The position numbers and the translations under genes were made by a program. Positions 34,591-43,514 of a stretch of 64,000 nucleotides of DNA are shown here, one piece after another (the stretch's first letter is position 1; each line of letters begins with the position of its first letter). The stretch covers positions 7,443,501 to 7,507,500 of the forward strand of contig NZ_CP108080.1 of the NCBI RefSeq assembly GCF_036181745.1, written 5' to 3'. The notes beneath the pieces were generated by a model. That model did no database searches, was not told the origin of the DNA, and saw only the letters and a list, made by a program, of their open reading frames with translations. The stretch is from Streptomyces sp. NBC_00259 (GTDB lineage: Bacteria > Actinomycetota > Actinomycetes > Streptomycetales > Streptomycetaceae).

Positions 34591-34669
34591 GGCGAGGTCC
34601 CCCCTCCCCGTGCAAGTAGCAACCGCGTAGCTTGAGGGGAACCGCGCCGACGGAACAGGAGCAGGCCTG

Positions 34670-35947
34670 GTGAAGGCAGATCTACGCGCAGCGGGCGTAC
34701 GTGACTTGGGCAGACAGGGGCCGCCCCGCGCGAGTGACCGCGCCTCGCTGCGCCGGTCCAACCTCGGCCTGGTGCTTCGCCTGCTGCGCGATGCGGGGCC
34801 GCGGCCCCGCACCCAGATCGCGGACGAGACCGGCCTGCCCAAGGCCACCATCACCAACCTGGTCGCGGAGCTGGTGGAACACGGCCTGGTGCGCGAGGGA
34901 GAGGCCGAGCGTCACGGCTCCGTCGGCAGGCCGGGCCGTACCGTGGAGATCGACGGGCGCACGATCTGCGGCATCGGTGTGGAGATCAACGTCGACTACC
35001 TGAGCCTGATCGCCTTCGACCTGCGCAGCGACGTCATCGCCGAGCGGCACACCCCGCTCGACGCCCGCGGCAGCGAGCCCGACGCCGTGCTGGACCGCAT
35101 GGCGGAGGCGATCGGCGAGACGTGCGACGCCCTGCGGGCGCGGGGGGTCCACCCCGTGGCGGTGACCATCGCGGCCCCCGGCGTGATCGGCATGGACACC
35201 GGTGTGGTCTCCTACGCGTCCAACATCGGCTGGCGGGACGTCGCCGTCGTCGATGGCCTGCGCACACGGCTCGGGCCCAAGGCGCCGCCGCTCCGGCTGG
35301 AGAACGACGCCAAGCTGGGCGCCATCGCCGAGTACCTGGTCGCCGCCACGTCCGACATCCACGACCTGATCTACGTGACCGGCGAGACGGGCGTCGGCGG
35401 CGGCATCATCTCCGACGGCCGACTGCTGCGCGGATCGGCCGGATTCGCCGGCGAGATCGGCCACATGCCCCTGGACCCGGGCGGGCAGCCGTGCGCCTGC
35501 GGCCGTCAGGGCTGCTGGGAGACCATGGTCGGCCTGGCGGCTCTGCTGCGGCTCGCCGCCGCGCCCGACGACCCGGTGCACGACACCACCGTCGACCTGG
35601 AACACCGGCTGGCCGAGCTGCGTCGTCGCGCCGACGCCGGCGACCCCGCCACCCGTGCGGCACTGGACCGGATCGCCGACGGCCTCGCGCTGGGGCTCGC
35701 GCTCCTGGCGGATGTCCTCAATCCCCGGGCCATTGTCCTCGGCGGCTACTTCGCCCACTTCGGTGACCACCTCGTCGACCGCGTGCGCGGCGAGTTGTCA
35801 GCCCGCGTCATGGCTCACGAGGCCGGCCGCTGCGAAGTCATGCTGTCCACCCTGGGGTTCAGCGCCGCGGCACGCGGGGGCGCCTACATGGCGCTCGACA
35901 GCGTCTACCAGGATCCGAGCGGAGTCTCCGCGGTCTCCGGGGTCTGA
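34670..35947 (+). CDS. ROK-family transcriptional regulator
   Basis: A 425-residue repressor. An N-terminal winged HTH spans about residues 28-85 (RSNLGLVLRLLRDAG, TQIADETGLPKATITNLVAE). The ROK sugar-kinase-like domain follows, with GIGVEINVDYLSLIAFDL, the substrate region GFAGEIGHMPLDPGG and the zinc motif CACGRQGCWE. Such NagC/Mlc-like proteins release DNA on binding a sugar or sugar phosphate. The GTG at 34670 follows GGAGCAGG. It is divergent from the small protein/675-residue/secreted-lectin genes and is their likely regulator. Confidence 0.93.
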   Translation: MKADLRAAGVRDLGRQGPPRASDRASLRRSNLGLVLRLLRDAGPRPRTQIADETGLPKATITNLVAELVEHGLVREGEAERHGSVGRPGRTVEIDGRTICGIGVEINVDYLSLIAFDLRSDVIAERHTPLDARGSEPDAVLDRMAEAIGETCDALRARGVHPVAVTIAAPGVIGMDTGVVSYASNIGWRDVAVVDGLRTRLGPKAPPLRLENDAKLGAIAEYLVAATSDIHDLIYVTGETGVGGGIISDGRLLRGSAGFAGEIGHMPLDPGGQPCACGRQGCWETMVGLAALLRLAAAPDDPVHDTTVDLEHRLAELRRRADAGDPATRAALDRIADGLALGLALLADVLNPRAIVLGGYFAHFGDHLVDRVRGELSARVMAHEAGRCEVMLSTLGFSAAARGGAYMALDSVYQDPSGVSAVSGV

Positions 35948-36203
35948 GCCCGAGGGGCGGGCGCCCGGTCGGATACTGCCCGGCCCGACGTCCCTTCCCG
36001 CCTTCCCGGATCGTGTCCGGCTCCACGGGGCCGCAGCGGGCCGCAGCGGGCGCAGCGTGCCGCGGCGGGCCGAGTGCGGTGGAGTACGTGGCGGTCGGCC
36101 CTGTGACACGAGGTCAAGGGGCCCGCGGCGGTGATACTCGATCAGGAACGCGGGAGAGACATGCCGGACCGGGCGCTCCCCATCAGCCGAAGGTGGTCGA
36201 GAC

Positions 36204-37088
36204 GTGCGTGAACTGGCGATCATCGAGGCGCCGTCCGTGCTCGGGCTGCGGCCCTCCGGTGTCCAGGACCTTCCCGCGGCTCTGCTCGACGCGGGTCTCT
36301 CGGCTCACCCCGGTACCGTGCACGCCGGCCGGATCGAAGCGCCGGCGTACGACCCGAGGCGGGATGCGGACACCGGGGTCCTCAACCCCGGCGGCATCGC
36401 GCAGTACTCCGTCCGACTGGCCGACGCGGTCGGAGCCGTTCTCGACGCCGGCCGCTTTCCCGTGGTCCTCGGCGGTGACTGCAGCATCCTGCTCGGCAAC
36501 CTCCTCGCCCTGCGCCGCCGCGGGCGCTACGGACTGCTCTTCCTCGACGGCCACACCGACTTCTACCAGCCGTCGGCAGAGCCGACCGGCGAGGCGGCGT
36601 CGATGGAACTCGCCCTGGCCACGGGGCGTGGCCCCCGGCTGCTCACCGACCTCGAAGGCCGTGGGCCCCTGCTACGGGACGAGGACGTCGTCGCCTTCGG
36701 ATTCCGTGACTCCGCCGAGTCCTCGCGGGACGGGATGCAGCCACTGCCGCCACAGCTGCACGCGATCGACCTCGACGGCGTACGCGCAACCGGCGCCGCC
36801 ACGGCAGCGCGCCGGGCGATCGACCGGCTCACCGCCGGCGAGAACGCCGGGTACTGGGTCCACCTCGACGTCGACATCCTCGACGACGCGATCATGCCCG
36901 CCGTCGACTACCGCCTCCCCGGCGGGCTGACCTGGCAGGAACTGGAGAGCGTGCTACTGACAGCACTGGGCGACGAACGAGCCGCCGGTCTCGACGTCAC
37001 GATCTTCAACCCCCGTCTCGACCCCGACGGGAGCATCGCCGTACGCCTCACCGAGTGCCTGAACCGAGCGCTGTCGGCACGGACCTGA
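36204..37088 (+). CDS. arginase/agmatinase family hydrolase
   Basis: A 294-residue ureohydrolase. The binuclear manganese ligands are visible in VVLGGDCSILLGN (the GGD element with Cys in place of the more usual His), LFLDGHTDFYQP (DGHTD) and VHLDVDILDDAIMP (DVDxxD). Arginases and agmatinases hydrolyse guanidino compounds to urea; some relatives act as formiminoglutamases. GGDCS rather than GGDHS is seen in arginase-like proteins of unclear substrate. The start GTG 36204 has GGTGG upstream. The gene stands alone, 75 bp ahead of the DUF2867 SDR gene. Confidence 0.88.
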   Translation: MRELAIIEAPSVLGLRPSGVQDLPAALLDAGLSAHPGTVHAGRIEAPAYDPRRDADTGVLNPGGIAQYSVRLADAVGAVLDAGRFPVVLGGDCSILLGNLLALRRRGRYGLLFLDGHTDFYQPSAEPTGEAASMELALATGRGPRLLTDLEGRGPLLRDEDVVAFGFRDSAESSRDGMQPLPPQLHAIDLDGVRATGAATAARRAIDRLTAGENAGYWVHLDVDILDDAIMPAVDYRLPGGLTWQELESVLLTALGDERAAGLDVTIFNPRLDPDGSIAVRLTECLNRALSART

Positions 37089-37163
37089 CCCCGCCCCGGA
37101 GGCCGAGGCCGTAGGAAGGTGTGAGGATGGTGTCGGGTGGCACCCGTGGACCTCGGAGGTTCC

Positions 37164-38768
37164 ATGACCAGGCAGAACGAGAGTCCCGACACGTCAGGTA
37201 CACCGCGTGGGCCGGGTACGCCGGGCACGCGGTGTCTCGTGACGGGAGCGACGGGTTACATCGGTGGACGACTGGTGCCCGAGCTGCTGGACGCGGGGCA
37301 CGAGGTGCGGTGCATGGCCCGGTCACCCGACCACCTTCGTGACCACCCCTGGGCAGGGCGCGTCGAGACCGTGCGCGGGGACGTCACCGATGCGGCTTCG
37401 GTCCGCGCCGCCCTGAGCGGCATCGACATCGCCTACTACCTCGTCCACGCGCTCGGCTCCGGAGGGGACTTCGAGGAGACGGACCGCGAGGCGGCCCGGG
37501 TCTTCGCCGAGGAGGCCGGCGCCGCCGGCGTGCGGCGCGTGGTCTACCTGGGCGGGCTGACCCCCGCCGGAGTGCCGAAGCGCGAACTCTCCCCCCACCT
37601 GCGCTCCCGCGCCGAGGTCGGCGAGATCTTCCTCCGTGCGGATGTGCCGGCGACGGTGCTGCGGGCCGCCGTGATCATCGGCTCCGGCTCCGCCTCCTTC
37701 GAGATGCTGCGGTACCTCACCGAGCGCCTGCCGGTCATGGTCACCCCGAGCTGGCTGAGCACCCGCATCCAGCCGATCGCCGTCCGGGACGTGCTGCGCT
37801 ACCTGGTGGGCAGCGCCCGCATGCCCGACGACGTGAACCGTGCCTTCGACATCGGCGGTCCGGACGTCATGACCTACGAGCAGATGATGCACCGCTATGC
37901 GGCGGTGGCCGGCCTGCCGCGGCGCCTCATCCTGCGCGTACCGATGCTCACCCCACGCCTGTCGAGCCTCTGGATCGGTCTGGTCACACCCGTTCCCTCA
38001 TCCCTCGCCCGGCCGCTGGCCGAGTCGTTGCGGCACGAGGTCGTCTGCAGCGAACACGACATCGCCGCGTACGTACCCGACCCGCCAGGTGCGCCGCTCG
38101 GCTTCGACCTGGCGCTCGACCTGGCCCTGCGGCGCATCCGCGACGCCCAGGTCACCACACGCTGGTCGTCCGCTTCGGTGCCGGGCGCTCCGAGCGACCC
38201 CCTCCCCACCGATCCCGCCTGGGCCGGCGGGAGCCTGTACACCGACCGGCGCGCGCTCTACGTGGCGGCGTCGCCGCAGGCGCTGTGGCGCGTCATCGAG
38301 GGGATCGGCGGCGACAACGGCTGGTACTCCTTTCCGCTGGCCTGGGCGGTGCGCGGCTGGCTGGACCGCCTGGTCGGGGGTGTCGGGCTGCGCCGCGGCC
38401 GCCGGGACACGGCACATCTGCGGGTGGGGGACTCGCTGGACTTCTGGCGGGTGGAGGCGATCGAGCCGGGACGGCTGCTGCGTCTGCGCGCCGAGATGCG
38501 CCTGCCCGGTCTCGCCTGGCTGGAGATGCGCGCCGACGTGGACGGGGAGAGCGAAGAAGACGGTGGTGGGAACGGGAACCCCGGGAACGGCAACGCGGAC
38601 GGGGGCAGCCGGGCCCGCTATCGCCAGCGGGCGCTGTTCCACCCGCACGGTCTGCTCGGGCACCTCTACTGGTGGAGCGTGTCGCCGTTCCACGCCGTCG
38701 TGTTCGGCGGCATGGCCCGCAACATCGCCCGGGCTGCCGCGTCTCCGGCCCGAGCCGCGCGACGATAG
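37164..38768 (+). CDS. SDR oxidoreductase fused to DUF2867 domain
   Basis: A 534-residue protein. The first part is an extended atypical SDR: CLVTGATGYIGGRLVPELL (NAD(P)-binding), AYYLVHALGSGGDFEETD, and IQPIAVRDVLRYLVG. The C-terminal 180 residues (TDRRALYVAASPQALWRVIE, YSFPLAWAVRGWLDRLVG, LFHPHGLLGHLYWW) form the DUF2867 module, which resembles an SRPBCC-type lipid-binding fold. The fusion is common in actinobacteria and its substrate is unknown. ATG 37164 follows GGAGG. A Gly/Asn-rich insert (about 470-482) lies inside the second domain. Confidence 0.9.
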   Translation: MTRQNESPDTSGTPRGPGTPGTRCLVTGATGYIGGRLVPELLDAGHEVRCMARSPDHLRDHPWAGRVETVRGDVTDAASVRAALSGIDIAYYLVHALGSGGDFEETDREAARVFAEEAGAAGVRRVVYLGGLTPAGVPKRELSPHLRSRAEVGEIFLRADVPATVLRAAVIIGSGSASFEMLRYLTERLPVMVTPSWLSTRIQPIAVRDVLRYLVGSARMPDDVNRAFDIGGPDVMTYEQMMHRYAAVAGLPRRLILRVPMLTPRLSSLWIGLVTPVPSSLARPLAESLRHEVVCSEHDIAAYVPDPPGAPLGFDLALDLALRRIRDAQVTTRWSSASVPGAPSDPLPTDPAWAGGSLYTDRRALYVAASPQALWRVIEGIGGDNGWYSFPLAWAVRGWLDRLVGGVGLRRGRRDTAHLRVGDSLDFWRVEAIEPGRLLRLRAEMRLPGLAWLEMRADVDGESEEDGGGNGNPGNGNADGGSRARYRQRALFHPHGLLGHLYWWSVSPFHAVVFGGMARNIARAAASPARAARR

Positions 38769-38856
38769 CCGCACAGAACCACGCCGGCCTTGCGCATCCG
38801 GCTGAGCCGCGACTGCGGAAGCGCGGGTGCGGCAAGGCTCGTTCCCCGGGAGCCCC

Positions 38857-40230
38857 ATGAGTACCGCGGTCGTCCTGTTCACCTCCGACCTGCGTCTGCA
38901 CGACCATCCGCCGCTGCGTGCCGCACTCAAGGCGTGCGACCGGGTCGTGCCGCTGTTCGTACGGGACGACGGCATCAAGGCCGCGGGGGTCCGCTCGCCG
39001 AACCGGGACGCGTTCCTTGCCGACTGCCTGGCCGATCTCGACACCGGGCTGCGGGCTCGTGGCGGACGCCTCGTCATCCGATCCGGTGGCGTCGTCGACC
39101 AGGTGTGCGCGGTGGCGCGCGAGGCGGACGCCGACGAACTGCACATGGCCGCCGGGGTCACGGCCTACGCCCACGCCCGCGAGGCGAGGCTGCGTTCGGC
39201 CCTGGAGCGGGAGGGCCGCCGGGTGTACGTGCACGACGCCGTGATCACCGCGCTCGCGCCCGGGGCCGTCGTTCCCTCGGGCTCCGATCACTTCGCCGTC
39301 TTCACCCCGTACTTCCGGCGCTGGTCGCAGGAGGAGCTGCGCGGCACGCTCGCCGCACCGCGGGCCGTCCCGGTACCCGAGGACGTCCGCTCGGAGGCGG
39401 TGCCCTCGCGCAAGGACGTCAAAGGCGTCTCCGAGGGCCTCGCCGCCGGTGGCGAGCGCGAGGGACGCCGGCGACTGAGCGCGTGGCTGCGGCACGGCAT
39501 CGTCCGGTACGACGAGACGCACGACGATCTGGCCGGTGACGCGACGTCAAGGCTCTCGCCGCATCTGCACTTCGGCACGGTCTCGGCGGCCGAAACCGTG
39601 CACGGTGCCCGCCGGGCGGGCGGCCCGGGGGCCGAGGCCTTCGTACGGCAGGTGTGCTGGCGCGACTTCCACCACCAGGTGCTCGCCGCCCGGCCGGCGG
39701 CCGCCACCGACGACTACCGTGACCGGCACGACCGCTGGCGCTCCGAGGACGAGGCCGGGGACGAGATCGAGGCATGGAAGGGCGGGCACACCGGCTATCC
39801 GGTGATCGACGCCGCCATGCGCCAGTTGCGCCACGAGGGCTGGATGCACAACCGGGGCAGATTGCTGACCGCGAGCTTCCTGACCAAGACGCTGTACGTC
39901 GACTGGCGTGTCGGGGCCGCGCACTTCCTGGAGTTCCTGGTCGACGGCGACGTCGCGAACAATCAGCTCAACTGGCAGTGGGTGGCCGGTACGGGCACCG
40001 ACACCCGGCCCAACCGGGTGCTCAACCCCGTGCGCCAGGGCCGGCGCCACGACCCGGACGGCGCCTACGTCCGGCGCTGGGTGCCCGAACTCGCCGGGCT
40101 CGAAGGCGCGGCCGTGCACGAGCCCTGGAAGCTGCAGGACCGGGAGCGTGCGCGGTTCGACTACCCGGAGCCTCTCGTGGACCTCGCCCACGGACTGGCA
40201 CGGTTCAAGGAAGCCCGCGGCGCCGGCTGA
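38857..40230 (+). CDS. phr: deoxyribodipyrimidine photolyase (class I)
   Basis: A 457-residue photolyase/cryptochrome. The N-terminal alpha/beta domain starts VVLFTSDLRLHDHPPLRAAL. The C-terminal FAD-binding helical domain shows DATSRLSPHLHFGTVSAAE, VRQVCWRDFHHQVLAARP, AMRQLRHEGWMHNRGRLLTA and NNQLNWQWVAGTGTDTRPNR, including the tryptophans of the electron-transfer chain and CPD recognition. It repairs UV cyclobutane dimers in light. ATG 38857 has GGGAG upstream and matches the family start. It lies 88 bp after the DUF2867 gene. A cryptochrome role is less likely given the short C-terminus. Confidence 0.93.
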   Translation: MSTAVVLFTSDLRLHDHPPLRAALKACDRVVPLFVRDDGIKAAGVRSPNRDAFLADCLADLDTGLRARGGRLVIRSGGVVDQVCAVAREADADELHMAAGVTAYAHAREARLRSALEREGRRVYVHDAVITALAPGAVVPSGSDHFAVFTPYFRRWSQEELRGTLAAPRAVPVPEDVRSEAVPSRKDVKGVSEGLAAGGEREGRRRLSAWLRHGIVRYDETHDDLAGDATSRLSPHLHFGTVSAAETVHGARRAGGPGAEAFVRQVCWRDFHHQVLAARPAAATDDYRDRHDRWRSEDEAGDEIEAWKGGHTGYPVIDAAMRQLRHEGWMHNRGRLLTASFLTKTLYVDWRVGAAHFLEFLVDGDVANNQLNWQWVAGTGTDTRPNRVLNPVRQGRRHDPDGAYVRRWVPELAGLEGAAVHEPWKLQDRERARFDYPEPLVDLAHGLARFKEARGAG

Positions 40231-40372
40231 ACGCCTCGCACGTCCTCCTCCCGGCCCGCGGCGCTCGGACGTTGCGCGCCCCGCCATGACTGCGGGACCG
40301 CCAGGCATCCCCGACCGCCATGACTGCCGGACTGCCGGACTGCCGGACCGCCGTACGCGCCGGACCCGCGGG

Positions 40373-41107
40373 TCAGGGCAGCGGCGGCAGATGGAGGCGG
40401 TACACGGCGAAGGCGCGGCCGATCACGGGCTGGGCCACGTTGCGTACGCGGACGCCGCCCGCCGTCATACCGTGCTCCACGCCCCGATGAGCGTGCCCGT
40501 GCACGGCGAGGTCCGCGCCCGACCCGTCGATCGCCTCGGCGAGCAGATAGCTGCCGAGGAAGGGATGGATCTCGGGTGGCTCCCCGGCGAGCGTGTCGGG
40601 CACGGGCGAGAAGTGAGTGAGTGCGATCCGCACCTGGCTGCCCTGCGCCGCGAGGTCGTCGAGCGCCCGGCCGAGGCCGGCCGCGCAGCGACGGGAGTAG
40701 CGGACGAACTCCTTCATCACCGGTTCACCGAACTCGCCCGCACTACGGCCGCTGTAGCCTCCGCCGAAGCCCTTGGTGCCGGCGATGCCGACGCTCGTGC
40801 CGCGCACGTCGAGCATGGTGCCGTCGCCCTCCAGGACGGCGACCCCGGCCGCGGCCAGGACGGACGTCACCTCGGTCTCCTGATCGCTGTGGTAGTCGTG
40901 GTTGCCGAGGACGCCGACGACCGGGACCGGCAGCCCCGTCAGTTCCCCGGCGACGACCTCGGCCTCCGCGATCGTGCCGTGACGGGTCAGATCTCCCGCG
41001 AGGAGCAGCATGTCGGCGCAGTCGCCGAGAGTGTCGAAGGCCGGTCGCAGCAGGCCCCGGCAGTCCTCGCCCAGATGGATGTCGCCGACAGCCGCAACGC
41101 GGATCAT
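40373..41107 (-). CDS. metallophosphoesterase
   Basis: A 244-residue calcineurin-like phosphoesterase with the full metal-binding set: VAVGDIHLG (D-x-H), LLLAGDLTRHG (GD), GVLGNHDYHSD (GNHD), RIALTHFSP and LAVHGHAHRG (GHxH). It hydrolyses phosphomono- or diesters in the cytoplasm. Its start overlaps the stop of the BON gene by 4 bp, so it is the last gene of a coupled three-gene operon. The substrate is unknown. Confidence 0.92.
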   Translation of the reverse strand: MIRVAAVGDIHLGEDCRGLLRPAFDTLGDCADMLLLAGDLTRHGTIAEAEVVAGELTGLPVPVVGVLGNHDYHSDQETEVTSVLAAAGVAVLEGDGTMLDVRGTSVGIAGTKGFGGGYSGRSAGEFGEPVMKEFVRYSRRCAAGLGRALDDLAAQGSQVRIALTHFSPVPDTLAGEPPEIHPFLGSYLLAEAIDGSGADLAVHGHAHRGVEHGMTAGGVRVRNVAQPVIGRAFAVYRLHLPPLP

Positions 41108-41364
41108 GGCAACTCCTCGCCGCTGTCCGGAGGTTCGGCGGAGACGATCACGAGGTCGGGGCGTACCGGGGTCTCACCGAGTTCCTCCGCGGCGATGCGC
41201 AGGATCTCGTCCCGGCGCACGGCCGTTGCGACCGTTCCCGACAGCAGGACCGCACCGCCTCGCTCCTCGACGCGTATGCCCAGCTCGGCGACGTCGTCCC
41301 CGGCGAGGCGCTCGCGCAGTCGCACGATGCGGTACTCGGTTCCTTCGGCCCCTGTGGTGTTCAT
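41104..41364 (-). CDS. BON domain-like small protein
   Basis: An 86-residue protein with one BON-like alpha/beta unit: an N-terminal helix YRIVRLRERLAGDDVAEL, then IRVEERGGAVLLSGTVATAV (the strand-GxV-L-x-G signature) and a helix RDEILRIAAEELGE. BON domains bind phospholipid or proteins; no signal peptide is present, so this one is cytoplasmic. It overlaps both neighbours by ATGA, which places it firmly in the operon. Confidence 0.85.
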   Translation of the reverse strand: MNTTGAEGTEYRIVRLRERLAGDDVAELGIRVEERGGAVLLSGTVATAVRRDEILRIAAEELGETPVRPDLVIVSAEPPDSGEELP

Positions 41365-42059
41365 GTCCCGCCTTTCTGCGGGTCGTACGGGTCGATGACG
41401 CCCAGCCGTTCCAGCAGGCACAGGAACGCCTCCGCGAACGGCTCGTCCCGGTGCTCGGCCCGCAACGTGCCCCAGTCGATGCGCTCGCGCAGCGTGCGGG
41501 CGATCGTCAGGACGGGGCCGAAGTCGCAGTGCTGCTCGGTCAGGGCGGCGAGCCGGCTGCTCAGCAGGTCGTACGGGGCCAGGACCGGCATCCGCACCGA
41601 GTCGACCGGGAGCACGGTCGCCCGCGCCAGCAGTTCGTCGGTCACCCGACGGTGCGACAGCTCGAAGATCAGGTCGATCTGCTCGCCGCCCGCACGAGCC
41701 TTGACCAGCCAGTCCTCCGGCGCGGCCACGATCTCGATGCCGCCGTCGCCCAGCGTTCCGACCACCTCGTCGACGTCCTCGCGCCTGATGCAGAAGTCCG
41801 TGTCGTGCTGCAGCACCGCCGGAACACCGTGCGCATGCGCAGCGACGCTGCCCGCGAGCGCGAAGGGGCAGCCCGCCTCCTTGAGCAGCGCCGCCACCTG
41901 TTTGGTGGTCTCCAGGATGGCCTGCGTATGGTCCTTGGGCAGGTCGTCCGTGGCGCCGTGCGCCTGACCATGGGTGGCACCGTGCGCGGCACTACCGCCG
42001 GCAGCACCCGCGAGATGCAGCCGTCCGGCCCCGTCGCGGGCCTCTGACGTATGAGCCAT
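41361..42059 (-). CDS. nucleotidyltransferase-fold protein
   Basis: A 232-residue protein. Residues about 45-130 resemble a minimal nucleotidyltransferase or MNT-like fold: PFALAGSVAAHAHGVP (the G-S motif) and QHDTDFCIRREDVDEVV (DxD-like acidic pair), followed by a helical substrate domain. The N-terminus has a His/Gly/Ala-rich low-complexity stretch (GATHGQAHGATD). It might adenylylate a small molecule or act in a toxin-antitoxin-like role; neither is shown. ATG 42059 is preceded by GGGGTGATC. It heads the operon. Confidence 0.7.
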   Translation of the reverse strand: MAHTSEARDGAGRLHLAGAAGGSAAHGATHGQAHGATDDLPKDHTQAILETTKQVAALLKEAGCPFALAGSVAAHAHGVPAVLQHDTDFCIRREDVDEVVGTLGDGGIEIVAAPEDWLVKARAGGEQIDLIFELSHRRVTDELLARATVLPVDSVRMPVLAPYDLLSSRLAALTEQHCDFGPVLTIARTLRERIDWGTLRAEHRDEPFAEAFLCLLERLGVIDPYDPQKGGT

Positions 42060-42425
42060 CACGATCACCCCACTCGATCGGCCCCGGAGGTCCGCCCGCC
42101 GCCGACGCGGATGCGGCTACCGGGCAGGAACTCCTGGACCTTCGCCTCAGCCCCTGACGGATCGCGGAGCCCCGGTCGCTGTCGCCCCGTGCCAGGGCGG
42201 CGGCGGTCGAGGCGAACTGGTCCCAGGTCGCGTGGGGCGGGCCTGGACGAACCGCGGGTTGTCGCCTGCGCGTCCCCAGGCTCGCGAAGCTTCTCGAGTG
42301 CGGTCGGAAACGTTCATGGGAACGGACTCCGTTTCGGTCACGTGCACGGTGCTTCCGCACGGGCACCGTGCACGGCGCCTACCCGTTCAGGGGCAGAACA
42401 CCGCGATCCCGGGTACACGAGGAAC
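42060..42425. other. divergent intergenic region with possible decayed small gene
   Basis: The region upstream of the nucleotidyltransferase holds a 12-bp inverted repeat at 42341-42374 near its plus-strand end. On the minus strand from 42317 to 42065 three successive frames have coding-like third positions and could be joined into about 84 residues by two frameshifts (VQAR then HATWDQFASTAAALARGDSD then EAKVQEFLPGSRIRVGGG). This suggests a small broken gene, but evidence is weak. Confidence 0.3.
42341..42374. promoter_or_regulatory. 12-bp inverted repeat upstream of heme-oxygenase-like gene
   Basis: CGTGCACGGTGC (42341-42352) and its reverse complement (42363-42374) flank a 10-nt spacer, ending 51 bp before the start codon. 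It could be an operator or an RNA hairpin in the leader. Confidence 0.45.
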
Positions 42426-43514
42426 ATGAGTGGCAAAGCGTCCGCAGTGACCGATGAGCGGGGGCCTTCGCTGCCGCGGGCACGGGGAACCCTGTCGGAA
42501 GCTGTCATCGAGCGTCTCGCGGCGGGAGCGGCGCTTGTGCCGGACGGGACGGACGGAGCCGACCCCTACGGGGATGATCTGCAGCTCGCGCTTTACGTCT
42601 GCTACGAGCTGCACTACCGAGGGTTCGCCGGGGTCGACCCCGCCCTGGAGTGGGATCCGGACCTGCTCCGCCTGCGGCGGGCGCTGGAAGACGTCTTCCT
42701 CGCCGCGCTGCGCGAGCGGGCCGCCCGTCACACGACCGTGGACGAGGCGCTGGCCGGGCTCCTCGTGGAGCCGGTGCACGGCAGCGGCGTCTCGCACTTC
42801 CTGCGGGACGAGGGTGAGCCGTGGCAGCTGCGGGAGTACGCGGCACTGCGGTCGCTGTACCACCTCAAGGAGGCCGACCCGCACGCCTGGGTGCTGCCTC
42901 GGCTGTGGGGGAGAGCCAAGGCCGGGATGGCGGCCGTGGAGTTCGACGAGTACGGCGGGGGCCGGGCGGAGCGCATCCACGCACGCCTCTTCGCCGACCT
43001 GATGAGGGACCTGGGCCTGGACACGACGTACGGCCGCTATCTCGACGCGGCTCCGGCCCAGGTGCTGGCCACGGTGAACCTCATGTCGCTCTTCGGGCTG
43101 CACCGGGCCCTGCGCGGCTGCTTGGTCGGCCACTTCGCCACGGTCGAGATCACGTCCTCACCAGGGTCGGCGCGCCTTGCCGCCGCCATGCGGCGTCTGG
43201 GCGCCGGGCCCGCCGCGCAGCACTTCTACGACGAGCACGTCGAGGCGGACGCGGTCCACGAGCAGGTCGTGCGGCGTGAGGTCGTCGCGGGTCTGCTGGG
43301 GGAGGAGCCGTGGCTCGAGGCCGACGTCGCCCTCGGGGTCGACGCCACCGTCCATCTTGAGGACCGTCTCGCGAAGCACGTACTGGGCGCTTGGCGCGCC
43401 GGTCGTAGCGCGCTCAGGGACGGGCATCAGCCCGGACCGGGGGGACGCCGGACGGGAGCAAGGCGGTCAGGAGGAACTCGGACGGGAGGAAGAGAGAGCG
43501 GTGGTCATTCGTGA
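42426..43514 (+). CDS. iron-containing redox enzyme family (heme-oxygenase-like) protein
   Basis: A 362-residue, all-helical protein. The core shows YVCYELHYRGFAGVDPALEW near residue 60, LYHLKEADPHAWVLPRLWGR, ARLFADLMRDLGLDTTYGRY and HFYDEHVEADAVHEQVV, placing Glu and His residues as in heme-oxygenase-like diiron oxidases/oxygenases. The last roughly 40 residues are Gly/Arg-rich and disordered. ATG 42426 follows GAGGAAC. The next gene, a CDGSH iron-sulfur protein, overlaps its stop codon (TGATG), so the pair is translationally coupled. Reaction unknown. Confidence 0.85.
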   Translation: MSGKASAVTDERGPSLPRARGTLSEAVIERLAAGAALVPDGTDGADPYGDDLQLALYVCYELHYRGFAGVDPALEWDPDLLRLRRALEDVFLAALRERAARHTTVDEALAGLLVEPVHGSGVSHFLRDEGEPWQLREYAALRSLYHLKEADPHAWVLPRLWGRAKAGMAAVEFDEYGGGRAERIHARLFADLMRDLGLDTTYGRYLDAAPAQVLATVNLMSLFGLHRALRGCLVGHFATVEITSSPGSARLAAAMRRLGAGPAAQHFYDEHVEADAVHEQVVRREVVAGLLGEEPWLEADVALGVDATVHLEDRLAKHVLGAWRAGRSALRDGHQPGPGGRRTGARRSGGTRTGGRESGGHS

